Positions 45,163 to 53,561 of a stretch of 64,000 nt of DNA are shown here, in pieces. Below the pieces are notes generated by a model that worked only from the letters and a program-made list of their open reading frames with translations, had not been told where the DNA came from and made no database searches. This stretch comes from Flavobacterium beibuense F44-8 (lineage in GTDB: Bacteria > Bacteroidota > Bacteroidia > Flavobacteriales > Flavobacteriaceae): positions 1 to 64,000 of the forward strand of contig NZ_JRLV01000021.1 in NCBI RefSeq assembly GCF_000769915.1. Reading direction: 5' to 3'. Position 1 is the first letter of the stretch. Each line of letters opens with the position of its first letter. A program made the position numbers and the translations under genes.

Positions 45163-46995
45163 ATGACATTTAACAGACTCATTCTTGTATTAACTCTTGT
45201 ATTGTGCCATCAGCTTTGGGCGCAGCAGGATACTATTGTCCCTTTAAAAGAAGTGATAATATCAGACACGCAATTGCGTGATTTTTCCAATACACAGCAG
45301 GTGCTCGCGCTAAACGATTCGGTTATCGGGATCAATCGGGCATCGCTTACCTCATTTTTAAACTACAATACCACCATTTACTTTAAGGAAAACGGACTGG
45401 GTATGGTTTCGTCTCCGTCATTCAGAGGGACAACTGCTCAGCAAACCGCCGTGATATGGAACGGTATAAACATAAACTCCCAGTTAAACGGGCAAACCGA
45501 CTTTAACGTAATAAATACCCGCGACTTTAATGCCATAGATGTTAGGGCAGGAGGCGGAAGTGTTATTTATGGCAGTAGCGCCATAGGAGGGAGTATTCAC
45601 CTGAACAACGAACTTGAGTATAAAGAAAAATTCACTAACGAGCTTAGGGCAAACTACGGCAGCTTTAATACACTGGGGCTGCATTATGCCGGGACAATGG
45701 CTACAGATAAGTTTAGCGCATCGCTTAGCTTTACCCGAAACAGCTCTGACAACGACTATGATTACGTAGGTAAGGACGGACATAATCTTAACGGGCAGTA
45801 TTATAACAACAGTGCCTCGGCTACTGTGGGTTATAAAATTAACCAAAAAAATGTCCTTACCTATTATAGCTATCTGTTTGAAGGGGAGAGGCATTTCTCA
45901 CTCATATTCCCATCGGAAACAAGAACGAAGTATGATAATTTTGACACCAGGAACATGCTGGAGTGGACAGGCTATTACGGCAGGTTTACCTCAAAACTAA
46001 AGGCAGCTTACCTGAGTGAGAAGTACAAATACTTTGATAATATTTATGAAGAGGACTATACTTACGGGAAATCAGAATCTATAATAGGGAAGTACGACCT
46101 GCTGTTCCAGATTAACAGTAAGATGAAACTGAACTCGGTATTGAACTTTACCCAAACCAAAGGGTATGGCTCTAATCTGCAGGGAGCCGAAAGGCATATA
46201 GGTTCGGGCAGTGTATTGTTTAGTCATTCAATTACCGGTAAATTAATGTATGAGGCGGGTATAAGGAAAGAGGCTACAAATAATTATGAGAGTCCGTTTT
46301 TGTATTCGGCAGGAGCCAAATACCGTTTTTCCGATTTTTACATGCTAAGGGTAAACGGTTCCAAAAACTTCAGGATACCTACTTTTCAGGATTTGTACTG
46401 GCAGGGTAGCGGTAATACCGATTTGAAACCCGAAAGCTCTGTACAGGGAGAAATAGGTAACGAGTTTACCATTCAAAATGCAAGCCTAAGCGTAACGGGT
46501 TATTTTATAAAACTTAAAGATATGCTACGCTGGCTGCCTACAGGTAGTGTATGGCGACCACAAAATACCGATAGGGTTAAAACCTATGGTATAGAAACGG
46601 TGTTTAAATACAATAGGGAATTTAACGCGCATAAACTGGGGCTTACCGCCGTGTATGGTTATACCCGAAGTGAGAACGAAGATACAGGCAATCAGCTTAT
46701 TTATGTGCCTTACCACAAGGCATCGGGCGCATTATCTTACGGATATAAAAGACTAACGGCTTACTACCAGTTTTTATATACCGGAGAGGTGTTTACACGA
46801 TCTGACAACAACTCGAGGTACAATATAGATGCCTATACCACAGGTAACTTTGGTGCCGAATATACTTTTGGAAAAACGACTACTTATAAACTGGGGGCAC
46901 AGGTGCTTAATGTTTGGAATGCTGATTATGTTAGTGTAGACAGCAGGCAAATGCCCGGAAGAAATTTTAATTTTTATTTCACTTTAAAACTCTAA
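45163..46995 (+). CDS. btuB: TonB-dependent vitamin B12 receptor
   Basis: A 610-residue outer-membrane receptor. ATG at 45163 gives a signal peptide (1-20, ending LWAQ); the frame upstream is riboswitch. An N-terminal plug domain (about 40-145, with 'PSFRGTTAQQTAVIWNGININSQLNGQTDFNVIN' and 'VRAGGGSVIYGSSAIGGSIHL') precedes a 22-strand barrel. No SusC-type carboxypeptidase-like extension is present. The cobalamin riboswitch in front and the BtuG-like gene behind identify the substrate. Confidence 0.92.
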   Translation: MTFNRLILVLTLVLCHQLWAQQDTIVPLKEVIISDTQLRDFSNTQQVLALNDSVIGINRASLTSFLNYNTTIYFKENGLGMVSSPSFRGTTAQQTAVIWNGININSQLNGQTDFNVINTRDFNAIDVRAGGGSVIYGSSAIGGSIHLNNELEYKEKFTNELRANYGSFNTLGLHYAGTMATDKFSASLSFTRNSSDNDYDYVGKDGHNLNGQYYNNSASATVGYKINQKNVLTYYSYLFEGERHFSLIFPSETRTKYDNFDTRNMLEWTGYYGRFTSKLKAAYLSEKYKYFDNIYEEDYTYGKSESIIGKYDLLFQINSKMKLNSVLNFTQTKGYGSNLQGAERHIGSGSVLFSHSITGKLMYEAGIRKEATNNYESPFLYSAGAKYRFSDFYMLRVNGSKNFRIPTFQDLYWQGSGNTDLKPESSVQGEIGNEFTIQNASLSVTGYFIKLKDMLRWLPTGSVWRPQNTDRVKTYGIETVFKYNREFNAHKLGLTAVYGYTRSENEDTGNQLIYVPYHKASGALSYGYKRLTAYYQFLYTGEVFTRSDNNSRYNIDAYTTGNFGAEYTFGKTTTYKLGAQVLNVWNADYVSVDSRQMPGRNFNFYFTLKL

Positions 46996-47014
46996 CTTAA
47001 ACTTAACAACTATC

Positions 47015-48052
47015 ATGAAACTTAAAAATTCATTATTTGCCTTATTGGCCGGTTCTTTATTTTTTGTGTCTTGTAGCAGTGACGACGATAATGTATCGGT
47101 TGTTTCCGGTGCTTACGAGAACGGAACTTTTGTGCTTAACGAAGGTAACAGCAACCCGTCTACAGGTACTGTATCTTTTATTGGTAACGACGGTACTGTA
47201 GAGCAGGATATATTTACTGCTGTAAACCCGGATGCTCCTGCTATTGGTACTTACCTGCAGTCAATGTTTTTTAGTGATGATTATGCATTTATCATTTCTG
47301 GTCAGGCAAATAAAGTAACTGTAGTAAACAGAAATACTTTTGAGTTTGTTGCAAGTATCGAAACTGATTTCAGTAACCCTCGTTATGGTGCGGTTATTAA
47401 CGGTAAGGCTTATATCACTAACACATCTAATTATGCAGATCCGGATGATTTCCTAACAGTGGTTGATCTTGCAAGCTTTACAACATCTACAGTAGAACTT
47501 AACAACTATGCTGAAAGAGTACTTACAGAAAACGGTAAGCTTTATATTGCTAACGGATATTACGGTAGCGGAACATCGGTAACTGTATTTAACCCGGCAA
47601 ACAATACTGTTGAAGCAGTTATTGAACTTGGTGATTCTCCAAATTCTTTTGACGAGGAGGACGGTGCTTTATATGTAATGGGTGATAGTAAAATAAGCAG
47701 AATAAACCTTGCAAACAATACAGTTAGCGGTACTATTGAGCTTACTGCTGAGATGTCTGGTGCAAAAAATCTTACAATTTCTGATAATTCTATATACTAT
47801 ACTGTTGGAACTAGCGTTTATAGCTTATCTTTGAACTCAAATACATTACCTACAGAAGCTTTATTTAGTTATGAGTCAGGTTCTCAATGGGGTGCAATGT
47901 ATGGGTTTAATGTAAACGGAGGCAAGGTTTATATTGCAGATGGCGGTGACTTTGCTTCAGACAGCGAAATTTATATTTACGGTACTAATGGTACATTAAT
48001 AAACACACACGTAGTAGGAGTTGGACCTAATAGTTTCTACTTTAACAATTAA
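47015..48052 (+). CDS. BtuG-like surface lipoprotein (YncE/DUF5074 beta-propeller)
   Basis: A 345-residue lipoprotein. The signal ends in lipobox VSC (Cys20), followed by SSDDD, the pattern that sends Bacteroidetes lipoproteins to the cell surface. The body is repeated propeller blades (e.g. 'NKVTVVNRNTFEFVASIETDF', 'DDFLTVVDLASFTTSTVELN', 'TSVTVFNPANNTVEAVIELGD'). BtuG of Bacteroides is such a propeller; it captures B12 at femtomolar affinity and sits on BtuB. Position 19 bp after btuB under the same riboswitch supports that role. Confidence 0.82.
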   Translation: MKLKNSLFALLAGSLFFVSCSSDDDNVSVVSGAYENGTFVLNEGNSNPSTGTVSFIGNDGTVEQDIFTAVNPDAPAIGTYLQSMFFSDDYAFIISGQANKVTVVNRNTFEFVASIETDFSNPRYGAVINGKAYITNTSNYADPDDFLTVVDLASFTTSTVELNNYAERVLTENGKLYIANGYYGSGTSVTVFNPANNTVEAVIELGDSPNSFDEEDGALYVMGDSKISRINLANNTVSGTIELTAEMSGAKNLTISDNSIYYTVGTSVYSLSLNSNTLPTEALFSYESGSQWGAMYGFNVNGGKVYIADGGDFASDSEIYIYGTNGTLINTHVVGVGPNSFYFNN

Positions 48053-48094
48053 ATTACTAGCTAAAAATAAAGTAATTTTGTTTATGTTTAAAAA

Positions 48095-48120
48095 GAAAGG
48101 CTTCCCTAGGGAAGCCTTTC
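48095..48120. terminator. Terminator after the btuB operon
   Basis: GAAAGGCTTCCC-TA-GGGAAGCCTTTC, a nearly loopless 12-bp palindrome between two convergent stops. Confidence 0.75.
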
Positions 48121-48128
48121 GAGTTTTA

Positions 48129-49592
48129 TTATGGTAACTCTTTTACAAGATGACCTAAATTTTGCGGTACCTCTTCAATATACATTTCATCGCCAAATGG
48201 CTGCATGGTTTTAGAGGTTTTAAATATTTTATGTTCTCTTCCGGGCTGCTGTGGCATCATTCGTCCGTTTGCCGTAATCTGGCTAATTGCGGTTGCCAGT
48301 AAAGGCTCACTTGGGTTTCCTATTTCGCCAAGATTGTCATAATCTTCGGGCATTTCAATATCAGGACTTATGCCTTCTTCATAATCGCCAAAGTTATTTT
48401 TGTTCACTATTTTAAGTACCAATGGCTGCATAGCATAGCGATGACTTGGATCTACATCATTTTTAGAAAAATCGGCAGAATCATACAGTGTAACCGATCC
48501 TGCATTTTTACCAATGGTAGTAGTACCTATTTGTACCACATCAATATAAGGTTTAAGGCAGTTAATTATCAACTCACTGGCAGAAGCCGTACTACCTGTT
48601 GTAAGTATATATACCTTATTAAGGTTAAGGTGGTTAATGCCTGTTCCGTCGTTTAATGCTCCTGCAAAATTATTTACCAGTGCATTAGGGTTATTATTTT
48701 CAAAGTAATCCTGTAGTTTAGGGTTCCACTGTTCTTTAGCCAGTAGTTGTCCCTCAAACTGACCCGTAATCATACTGGCAAGGTAGGTCGCCGTACGTAC
48801 AGATCCGCCTCCGTTATAACGCAGGTCAAGTACCAGTTCATTAACCCCCTGCGCGGCAAGGTTACCAAAAGCAGTATTCAGCTCGTTGTCATAGCTGCTA
48901 AAAAAACCATTATACATAAGGTAGCCAATAGTTTTACCACCTTCGTTATATACCACATCGGCAAAATAAACCGGGTCTTCACCATATTGAAACTTGGTAA
49001 GACTAACCTCTTCGCCGTTTGGAGTAATAGTTCCGTCATTATAATCGGCAAGGTTTAGGGTGTAGGTGTCGGCAGCTAAAAGGCTTCTGTAGTTAGAAGG
49101 TGTAAGCGGAGTTCCGTTTACAGCATAAAATATATCCCCACGCTGAATATCTTTAGTAGAGGCATCACTATCGGGCAATATGTAACGTACATAACCAAAT
49201 ATACTGGTTTGTGAAGCATCGGTATACACAAGTCCAAATTCCACACCGTTACTTTTAGCTACACCCTGTAGGGTAGCTTCCAGTACGTTATAGTCGGAAA
49301 CCAAAACACTAAACCTGTCACTTTTTGCAGGGTTTGTAGGGTCTACATACAAAAGGCTGTTAAAAAGAGCTTCAGGACTGGAGTAGCTTTGCAAAAAGGC
49401 ATTTAGTTCTCCCTGATTACCAAATCTGTCGTCTGCAAGGTTTGGTATTTCCGGTTGCCATAAATAGTATAGGTTAAGTCCTTTCCATATAAAATCGTTT
49501 ACCGGAACGGCGTTATCGTCCATATCTTCACAGCTTTGCAGGGCAAAAGCAGAAATGAGCAGTAAGCAAATGGCAATACTTATCTTTTTCAT
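48129..49592 (-). CDS. S41 family (C-terminal processing) peptidase, lipoprotein
   Basis: A 487-residue protein with lipobox LQSC (Cys21) followed by an acidic EDMDD, so probably surface-exposed. An N-terminal helical cap, a PDZ-like part (about 105-200) and an S41 core are seen. The core has 'VNELVLDLRYNGGGSVRTATYLAS' (oxyanion/YNGGG motif) and the nucleophile Ser in 'VYILTTGSTASASELIINCLKPY'. Expected to cut unfolded or tagged envelope proteins. Alone, divergent from the ECF sigma gene. Confidence 0.9.
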   Translation of the reverse strand: MKKISIAICLLLISAFALQSCEDMDDNAVPVNDFIWKGLNLYYLWQPEIPNLADDRFGNQGELNAFLQSYSSPEALFNSLLYVDPTNPAKSDRFSVLVSDYNVLEATLQGVAKSNGVEFGLVYTDASQTSIFGYVRYILPDSDASTKDIQRGDIFYAVNGTPLTPSNYRSLLAADTYTLNLADYNDGTITPNGEEVSLTKFQYGEDPVYFADVVYNEGGKTIGYLMYNGFFSSYDNELNTAFGNLAAQGVNELVLDLRYNGGGSVRTATYLASMITGQFEGQLLAKEQWNPKLQDYFENNNPNALVNNFAGALNDGTGINHLNLNKVYILTTGSTASASELIINCLKPYIDVVQIGTTTIGKNAGSVTLYDSADFSKNDVDPSHRYAMQPLVLKIVNKNNFGDYEEGISPDIEMPEDYDNLGEIGNPSEPLLATAISQITANGRMMPQQPGREHKIFKTSKTMQPFGDEMYIEEVPQNLGHLVKELP

Positions 49593-49642
49593 GTATAGCA
49601 GTTTTAAGTATAAAACGTAAATTTAATATTTTTAATATTATT

Positions 49643-49668
49643 TGTAACAAAAAACAAGGGTATTCGTC
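49643..49668 (+). promoter_or_regulatory. ECF-type promoter of the sigma factor operon
   Basis: TGTAAC (49643-49648), a 16-bp spacer, and CGTC (49665-49668) match the usual ECF promoter form. It lies 39 bp before the sigma gene, so the sigma factor probably transcribes its own operon. Confidence 0.7.
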
Positions 49669-49707
49669 TTCCTATTATAAAACCGCAAACAACGATAGCA
49701 AATTATT

Positions 49708-50223
49708 ATGAATCAAACGGAGTTCGTAAATATTATTACTCCTTTTAAAGACCGTGTTTTCAGGCTGGCAAAACGGCTGTTAGTTAGTAACGAAGAAGCC
49801 GAAGATGCCACTCAGGAAGTTTTGGTAAGGTTATGGAAAAATAAAGGTAAACTGGAAAAATATTCGAGTGTGGAAGCCCTGGCCATGACAATAACAAAAA
49901 ACTACTGCCTGGATCAGTTAAAGTCTAAAAGGGCTACCGAGTTGCGGATAGTACACTCCAACTACAGTGACCGCGAACCGGGACTGCAAAAGCAAGCCGA
50001 AGACCGCGATACATGGGAGTGGGCAGAAAAAATAATGAATACGCTCCCCGAACAGCAGCGCCTTATTTTGCAAATGCGGGATGTTGAGCAATACGAGTTT
50101 GAAGAGATTGCCAAAATAATGGAAATGAACGAAACGGCAGTGAGGGTAGCTTTATCCCGTGCCAGGAAAGCACTGAGGGACGAATTAACTAAAATGCACA
50201 ATTATGGAATTAAGAGAAATTGA
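49708..50223 (+). CDS. ECF-type RNA polymerase sigma factor
   Basis: A 171-residue sigma-70 family protein with only regions 2 and 4. Region 2: 'VFRLAKRLLVSNEEAEDATQEVLVRLWKN' and 'ALAMTITKNYCLDQLKSKR'. Region 4: 'LPEQQRLILQMRDVEQYEFEEIAKIMEMNETAVRVALSRARKALR', the HTH for the -35 box. The last 20 bp overlap the next gene, the usual coupling of ECF sigma to its anti-sigma. Confidence 0.94.
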   Translation: MNQTEFVNIITPFKDRVFRLAKRLLVSNEEAEDATQEVLVRLWKNKGKLEKYSSVEALAMTITKNYCLDQLKSKRATELRIVHSNYSDREPGLQKQAEDRDTWEWAEKIMNTLPEQQRLILQMRDVEQYEFEEIAKIMEMNETAVRVALSRARKALRDELTKMHNYGIKRN

Positions 50224-50641
50224 AATACTTATAGATAAATACTTTGACGCAGAAACCAGTATTGCTGAAGAAAACCAGCTTAAGATGTACTTTTCTTCAC
50301 ACGATGTGGCGCCTCATCTGGAGCAATACAGGCCAATGTTTGGGTATTTTGCCCATGAGAAAAACCAACGTTTTGAAAAAACGATACCATTAAAAACCAA
50401 AAAACAATATGTTGCATGGTTATCGGTTGCTGCAAGCGTGGTGATTTTATTTGGGGTGTTTACCTTTATTGACAGGCAGCCTAATGATAATGACCTTGGT
50501 ACCTTTGATGACCCTGAAGTGGCTTTAAGGGAAACCCAAAAGGCATTAAACATGCTGTCGCAAAATGTAAATAAGGGGGCTAGCACTATAGGGTATCTCG
50601 AAGAATATGAATCATCAAGAAAAACAATCTTTAAAAAGTAA
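50204..50641 (+). CDS. Putative anti-sigma factor, single-pass membrane protein
   Basis: A 145-residue protein with a cytosolic N-terminal helical part (1-66, 'IEILIDKYFDAETSIAEENQLKMYF'), one TM (about 71-89) and a short periplasmic tail. The N-terminus has the look of Bacteroidetes anti-sigma / zinc-finger-less domains. Overlap with the sigma gene supports an anti-sigma role, but no direct motif proves it. Confidence 0.7.
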   Translation: MELREIEILIDKYFDAETSIAEENQLKMYFSSHDVAPHLEQYRPMFGYFAHEKNQRFEKTIPLKTKKQYVAWLSVAASVVILFGVFTFIDRQPNDNDLGTFDDPEVALRETQKALNMLSQNVNKGASTIGYLEEYESSRKTIFKK

Positions 50642-50645
50642 AAAA

Positions 50646-51086
50646 ATGAAAAAGCTTATAGTAACCTTAATTGTAATGCTGGTACCGGTGTTGTTTTATG
50701 CACAGGGAGCATTTGATAAGTTTAACGACATAGACGATGTAGCGGTTATTGTTGTTGATAAAAGCATGGTTGATCTTGCTAAAGAAATGAAAGTAGGCAA
50801 GAGTGAACAGGACATGGTGACTAAATTTACCGAAGGGCTTGATAACCTTAAAGTGTACAGTACCGAAGTGAAAAAGTACAAAAAACAGCTAAAAGCTGCA
50901 GTAAAAGATTATCTTAGGGATAATAATATGAAAACGCTGATAAGCGTAAAAGATGACGGCGAGGAAGTAAAAGTGTATGCTAAACAAACATCTTCAGATA
51001 CTTTAGATGAAGTACTCGTATTTGTTGACGGAGGTGACGGTGATGAGACATTAGTTGTTACCTTTACAGGCAAAGTAAAATTGTAA
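50646..51086 (+). CDS. DUF4252 secreted protein (first of three)
   Basis: A 146-residue protein; ATG at 50646 gives a signal peptide (1-20, ending LFYAQ). The body shows DUF4252: 'FDKFNDIDDVAVIVVDKSMVDLAKEM', 'LDNLKVYSTE' and a closing acidic 'VFVDGGDGDETLVVTFTGKVKL'. Function unknown. It starts 4 bp after the anti-sigma-like gene and should respond to the same sigma factor. Confidence 0.82.
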   Translation: MKKLIVTLIVMLVPVLFYAQGAFDKFNDIDDVAVIVVDKSMVDLAKEMKVGKSEQDMVTKFTEGLDNLKVYSTEVKKYKKQLKAAVKDYLRDNNMKTLISVKDDGEEVKVYAKQTSSDTLDEVLVFVDGGDGDETLVVTFTGKVKL

Positions 51087-51119
51087 TAAAGTACCATAAA
51101 CTTAATATATTACCACAAA

Positions 51120-51644
51120 ATGAAAAAGCTGATTATAACCTTTGTATTAGTGCTAATGCCTACTTTGTTCTTCGCACAGTCAATGTTTGACAAGTTTGAG
51201 GATGAAGATGAGATAGTATCTATATTGGTTAATAAAAAAATGTTTGAACTTATGAGTGAGGTGAAGGCCGACTCAAGCGATGAGAATACCAAACAGCTTT
51301 TCAGTCTTATTAAAAGACTGGATAACCTGAAGGTGTTCACTACCGAAAATGCTAAGTTCAAAGCTGAAATGAAAAAAACGGTGGATGCTTACCTTAAAAA
51401 ATACCCGTTAGAAGAACTAATGCGTATTAGCGAAGGCGGGCAAACCATTAAGATTTATGTGAAAACCGGAGCAACGGCATCTCAAGTTAAAGAACTGCTT
51501 ATGTTTATTAACGGAGGTGACGGAGATGATACCGTTTTAATGTCACTTACAGGTACTTTTGACCTTAAGGAAATATCTTTCCTTACCGATTATATGAAGA
51601 TACCGGGAGGTGATAAACTAAAAAAAGCTTCAGGTAAAAAATAA
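51120..51644 (+). CDS. DUF4252 secreted protein (second of three)
   Basis: A 174-residue paralogue of the previous gene, with signal peptide 'MKKLIITFVLVLMPTLFFAQ'. It repeats the same landmarks: MFDKFEDEDEIVSILVNKKMF, RLDNLKVFTTENAKFKAEM, ELLMFINGGDGDDTVLMSLTG. It extends 28 residues further with 'LKEISFLTDYMKIPGGDKLKKA', which the first copy lacks. Confidence 0.82.
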   Translation: MKKLIITFVLVLMPTLFFAQSMFDKFEDEDEIVSILVNKKMFELMSEVKADSSDENTKQLFSLIKRLDNLKVFTTENAKFKAEMKKTVDAYLKKYPLEELMRISEGGQTIKIYVKTGATASQVKELLMFINGGDGDDTVLMSLTGTFDLKEISFLTDYMKIPGGDKLKKASGKK

Positions 51645-51649
51645 AAATC

Positions 51650-52210
51650 ATGAAAACCATTCATTATCTTTTCGGAATCATGCTTGCCCTTATGCTAAGC
51701 TTAGTATCTTGTGATTCGGGTCCGTCACTGCAAAAGTACTTTGTAGAAAAAGCAAAGTCTCAGGATTTTATTGCCTTTGATTTAGGGACCAGTATTATAA
51801 AAGGGGATAAATTCAATTTATCACAAAAGGAGACAAAAGCGCTTGATGCAGTTAAAAAACTCAATATCCTGATTTTTAAAAGCGGGAATGAGAACGACCA
51901 ACTGTATACAACCGAAGCTAAAAATGTAAAAGGGCTGCTTAAAACAGGAGGCTATGAGGAACTAATGCGTTTTGGTTCAGGTAAAAACGGAGGTAGGATA
52001 TGCATGCTTGGTGAAAATGATGATATAGATGAGTTTGTAGTTTACCTGCATCAAAACGGAGACAGTTTTGGGCTTATAAGAGTGCTGGGAGACGATATGA
52101 CTCCGGGAGATGTATTTACTGTAGTACAGTTGATACAAAAATCAGGTCTTGATATAGCACAGCTCCAACCGGCTCTTGATGCAATGAATATCAACAACAA
52201 CGAAGGTTAA
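51650..52210 (+). CDS. DUF4252-like lipoprotein (third of three)
   Basis: A 186-residue diverged relative, now a lipoprotein (lipobox LVSC, Cys21). Shared landmarks are 'KKLNILIFKSGNENDQLYTTEAKNVKGLL', 'GGYEELMRFGSGKNG' and a final 'ALDAMNINNNEG'. The repeated DUF4252 genes suggest local duplication. Last gene of the ECF operon, before a terminator. Confidence 0.75.
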   Translation: MKTIHYLFGIMLALMLSLVSCDSGPSLQKYFVEKAKSQDFIAFDLGTSIIKGDKFNLSQKETKALDAVKKLNILIFKSGNENDQLYTTEAKNVKGLLKTGGYEELMRFGSGKNGGRICMLGENDDIDEFVVYLHQNGDSFGLIRVLGDDMTPGDVFTVVQLIQKSGLDIAQLQPALDAMNINNNEG

Positions 52211-52238
52211 TTTGATATAAATAATAGTTCTTAAAACG

Positions 52239-52267
52239 AAAAATCCGCTCTTGCAGCGGATTTTTTT
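52239..52267. terminator. Terminator between the ECF and carotenoid operons
   Basis: AAATCCGCT and AGCGGATTT with loop CTTGC, then seven Ts. It serves both convergent operons. Confidence 0.85.
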
Positions 52268-52709
52268 ATTTTTTAAAATATTTAAACGGAACGATGAGCA
52301 TACCAAAGCATTCGCCGTGTTCTTTGCCTAAATGTTTGTGGTGCATTTTGTGTGCTCTTCTTACTGCTTTAGCATAACGGTTATTGGCGTTACGCAAAAG
52401 CTTAAAGCGCTGGTGTATAAAAATGTCATGTACAAAAAAGTAAGCGATACCATAGGCGAGTATTCCCAAGCCAATAGCAAGACCAATATCCAGTATTTGG
52501 TACTTCCATAAAAGGAAGAACCCAATGCTTACCAGTGCATAAAATATAAAAAAGGCATCGTTACGCTCAAACCACGAGTCGTGATCTTTGCGGTGATGGT
52601 CTTTGTGCAGGCTCCATAAAAAACCATGCATAATGTATTTATGTGTAAACCACGCCATAAATTCCATAATGCAAAAAGTTAATATAAATACCAGTATGTA
52701 AACTAACAT
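52266..52709 (-). CDS. crtZ: Beta-carotene 3-hydroxylase
   Basis: A 147-residue membrane di-iron hydroxylase of the CrtZ type, turning beta-carotene to zeaxanthin. The eight-histidine pattern is clear: HKYIMH (23-28), HKDHH (35-39), HDIFIH (94-99), HKMHH (120-124). Last gene of the crt operon, 12 bp after crtB. No lycopene cyclase (crtY) lies nearby, yet the substrate needs one. Confidence 0.92.
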   Translation of the reverse strand: MLVYILVFILTFCIMEFMAWFTHKYIMHGFLWSLHKDHHRKDHDSWFERNDAFFIFYALVSIGFFLLWKYQILDIGLAIGLGILAYGIAYFFVHDIFIHQRFKLLRNANNRYAKAVRRAHKMHHKHLGKEHGECFGMLIVPFKYFKK

Positions 52710-52721
52710 GGTTTTGATTTT

Positions 52722-53561
52722 TTATATAAAGTTAAAACGATAATTTAAATAACACTGTGCCAGTAAGCCAAATTTTTGATAATTAGGTACCCTTATTCTT
52801 TTGGTTTTAATTTCGGGAGAAGGAGTGGCCTTTAGTTTTTTAAGCAGCTTTTTGTAGTAGGCATAAGCTGTATATACACCAAACTTAGCTTCTACAGGCA
52901 GCATTAAAATACCCTTGTAACCTTCGACAAGGTCGGCTTCAATTTCCTCTACTATATGTTGTTTAATATCGTCTGTAATTTCGTTAAGATTTAGCGAAGG
53001 GAAATAGCTTCTTCCCAGTTCTTCGGTATCGGCTTTAATATCTCTTAAAAAGTTTATCTTTTGGAAGGCCGAGCCCAATCGCATGGCAGGTCCTTTCAGT
53101 TCTTCATATCTGGCATCGTCATTATTCACAAAAACTTTTAGGCACATCAATCCTACCACATCTGCCGATCCATAAATGTATTGGTTGTATTCGGCTAGTG
53201 AGCTGTACTCCTTTTTTACCAAATCCTGCTTCATACTTTTCATAAAAGCATCAATCAGTTCTTTAGGTATATTGTATTGGTTAGCCGTATGCTGAAACGA
53301 ATTCAGCACAGGGTTTAGGCTAATTTTATCGCGCAGGGCATTATTGAGGTCTTTTTCAAAAAGATCAAAAAGCTCTTCCTTATTGTAGTCGTGAAATGTG
53401 TCTACAATTTCATCGGCAAAGCGCACAAAACCATAAATATTATAAATATCCTGTCTTATGCGTGGTGACAGCATTGTAACGGCAGAGGAGAACGAGGTAC
53501 TGTATGACCTTGTTACATTCTTGCTGCAATCAAAGGAAACTTTATCAAATATTGATTTCAT
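52722..53561 (-). CDS. crtB: Phytoene synthase
   Basis: A 279-residue enzyme joining two geranylgeranyl diphosphates to phytoene. Both aspartate-rich motifs are visible: DEIVD (50-54) and the 'RDIKADTEELGRSYFP' second one (about 170-190). The N-terminal 'SYSTSFSSAVTMLSPRIR' is characteristic. Its start overlaps crtI by 17 bp, so the two are translationally coupled. Confidence 0.96.
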   Translation of the reverse strand: MKSIFDKVSFDCSKNVTRSYSTSFSSAVTMLSPRIRQDIYNIYGFVRFADEIVDTFHDYNKEELFDLFEKDLNNALRDKISLNPVLNSFQHTANQYNIPKELIDAFMKSMKQDLVKKEYSSLAEYNQYIYGSADVVGLMCLKVFVNNDDARYEELKGPAMRLGSAFQKINFLRDIKADTEELGRSYFPSLNLNEITDDIKQHIVEEIEADLVEGYKGILMLPVEAKFGVYTAYAYYKKLLKKLKATPSPEIKTKRIRVPNYQKFGLLAQCYLNYRFNFI

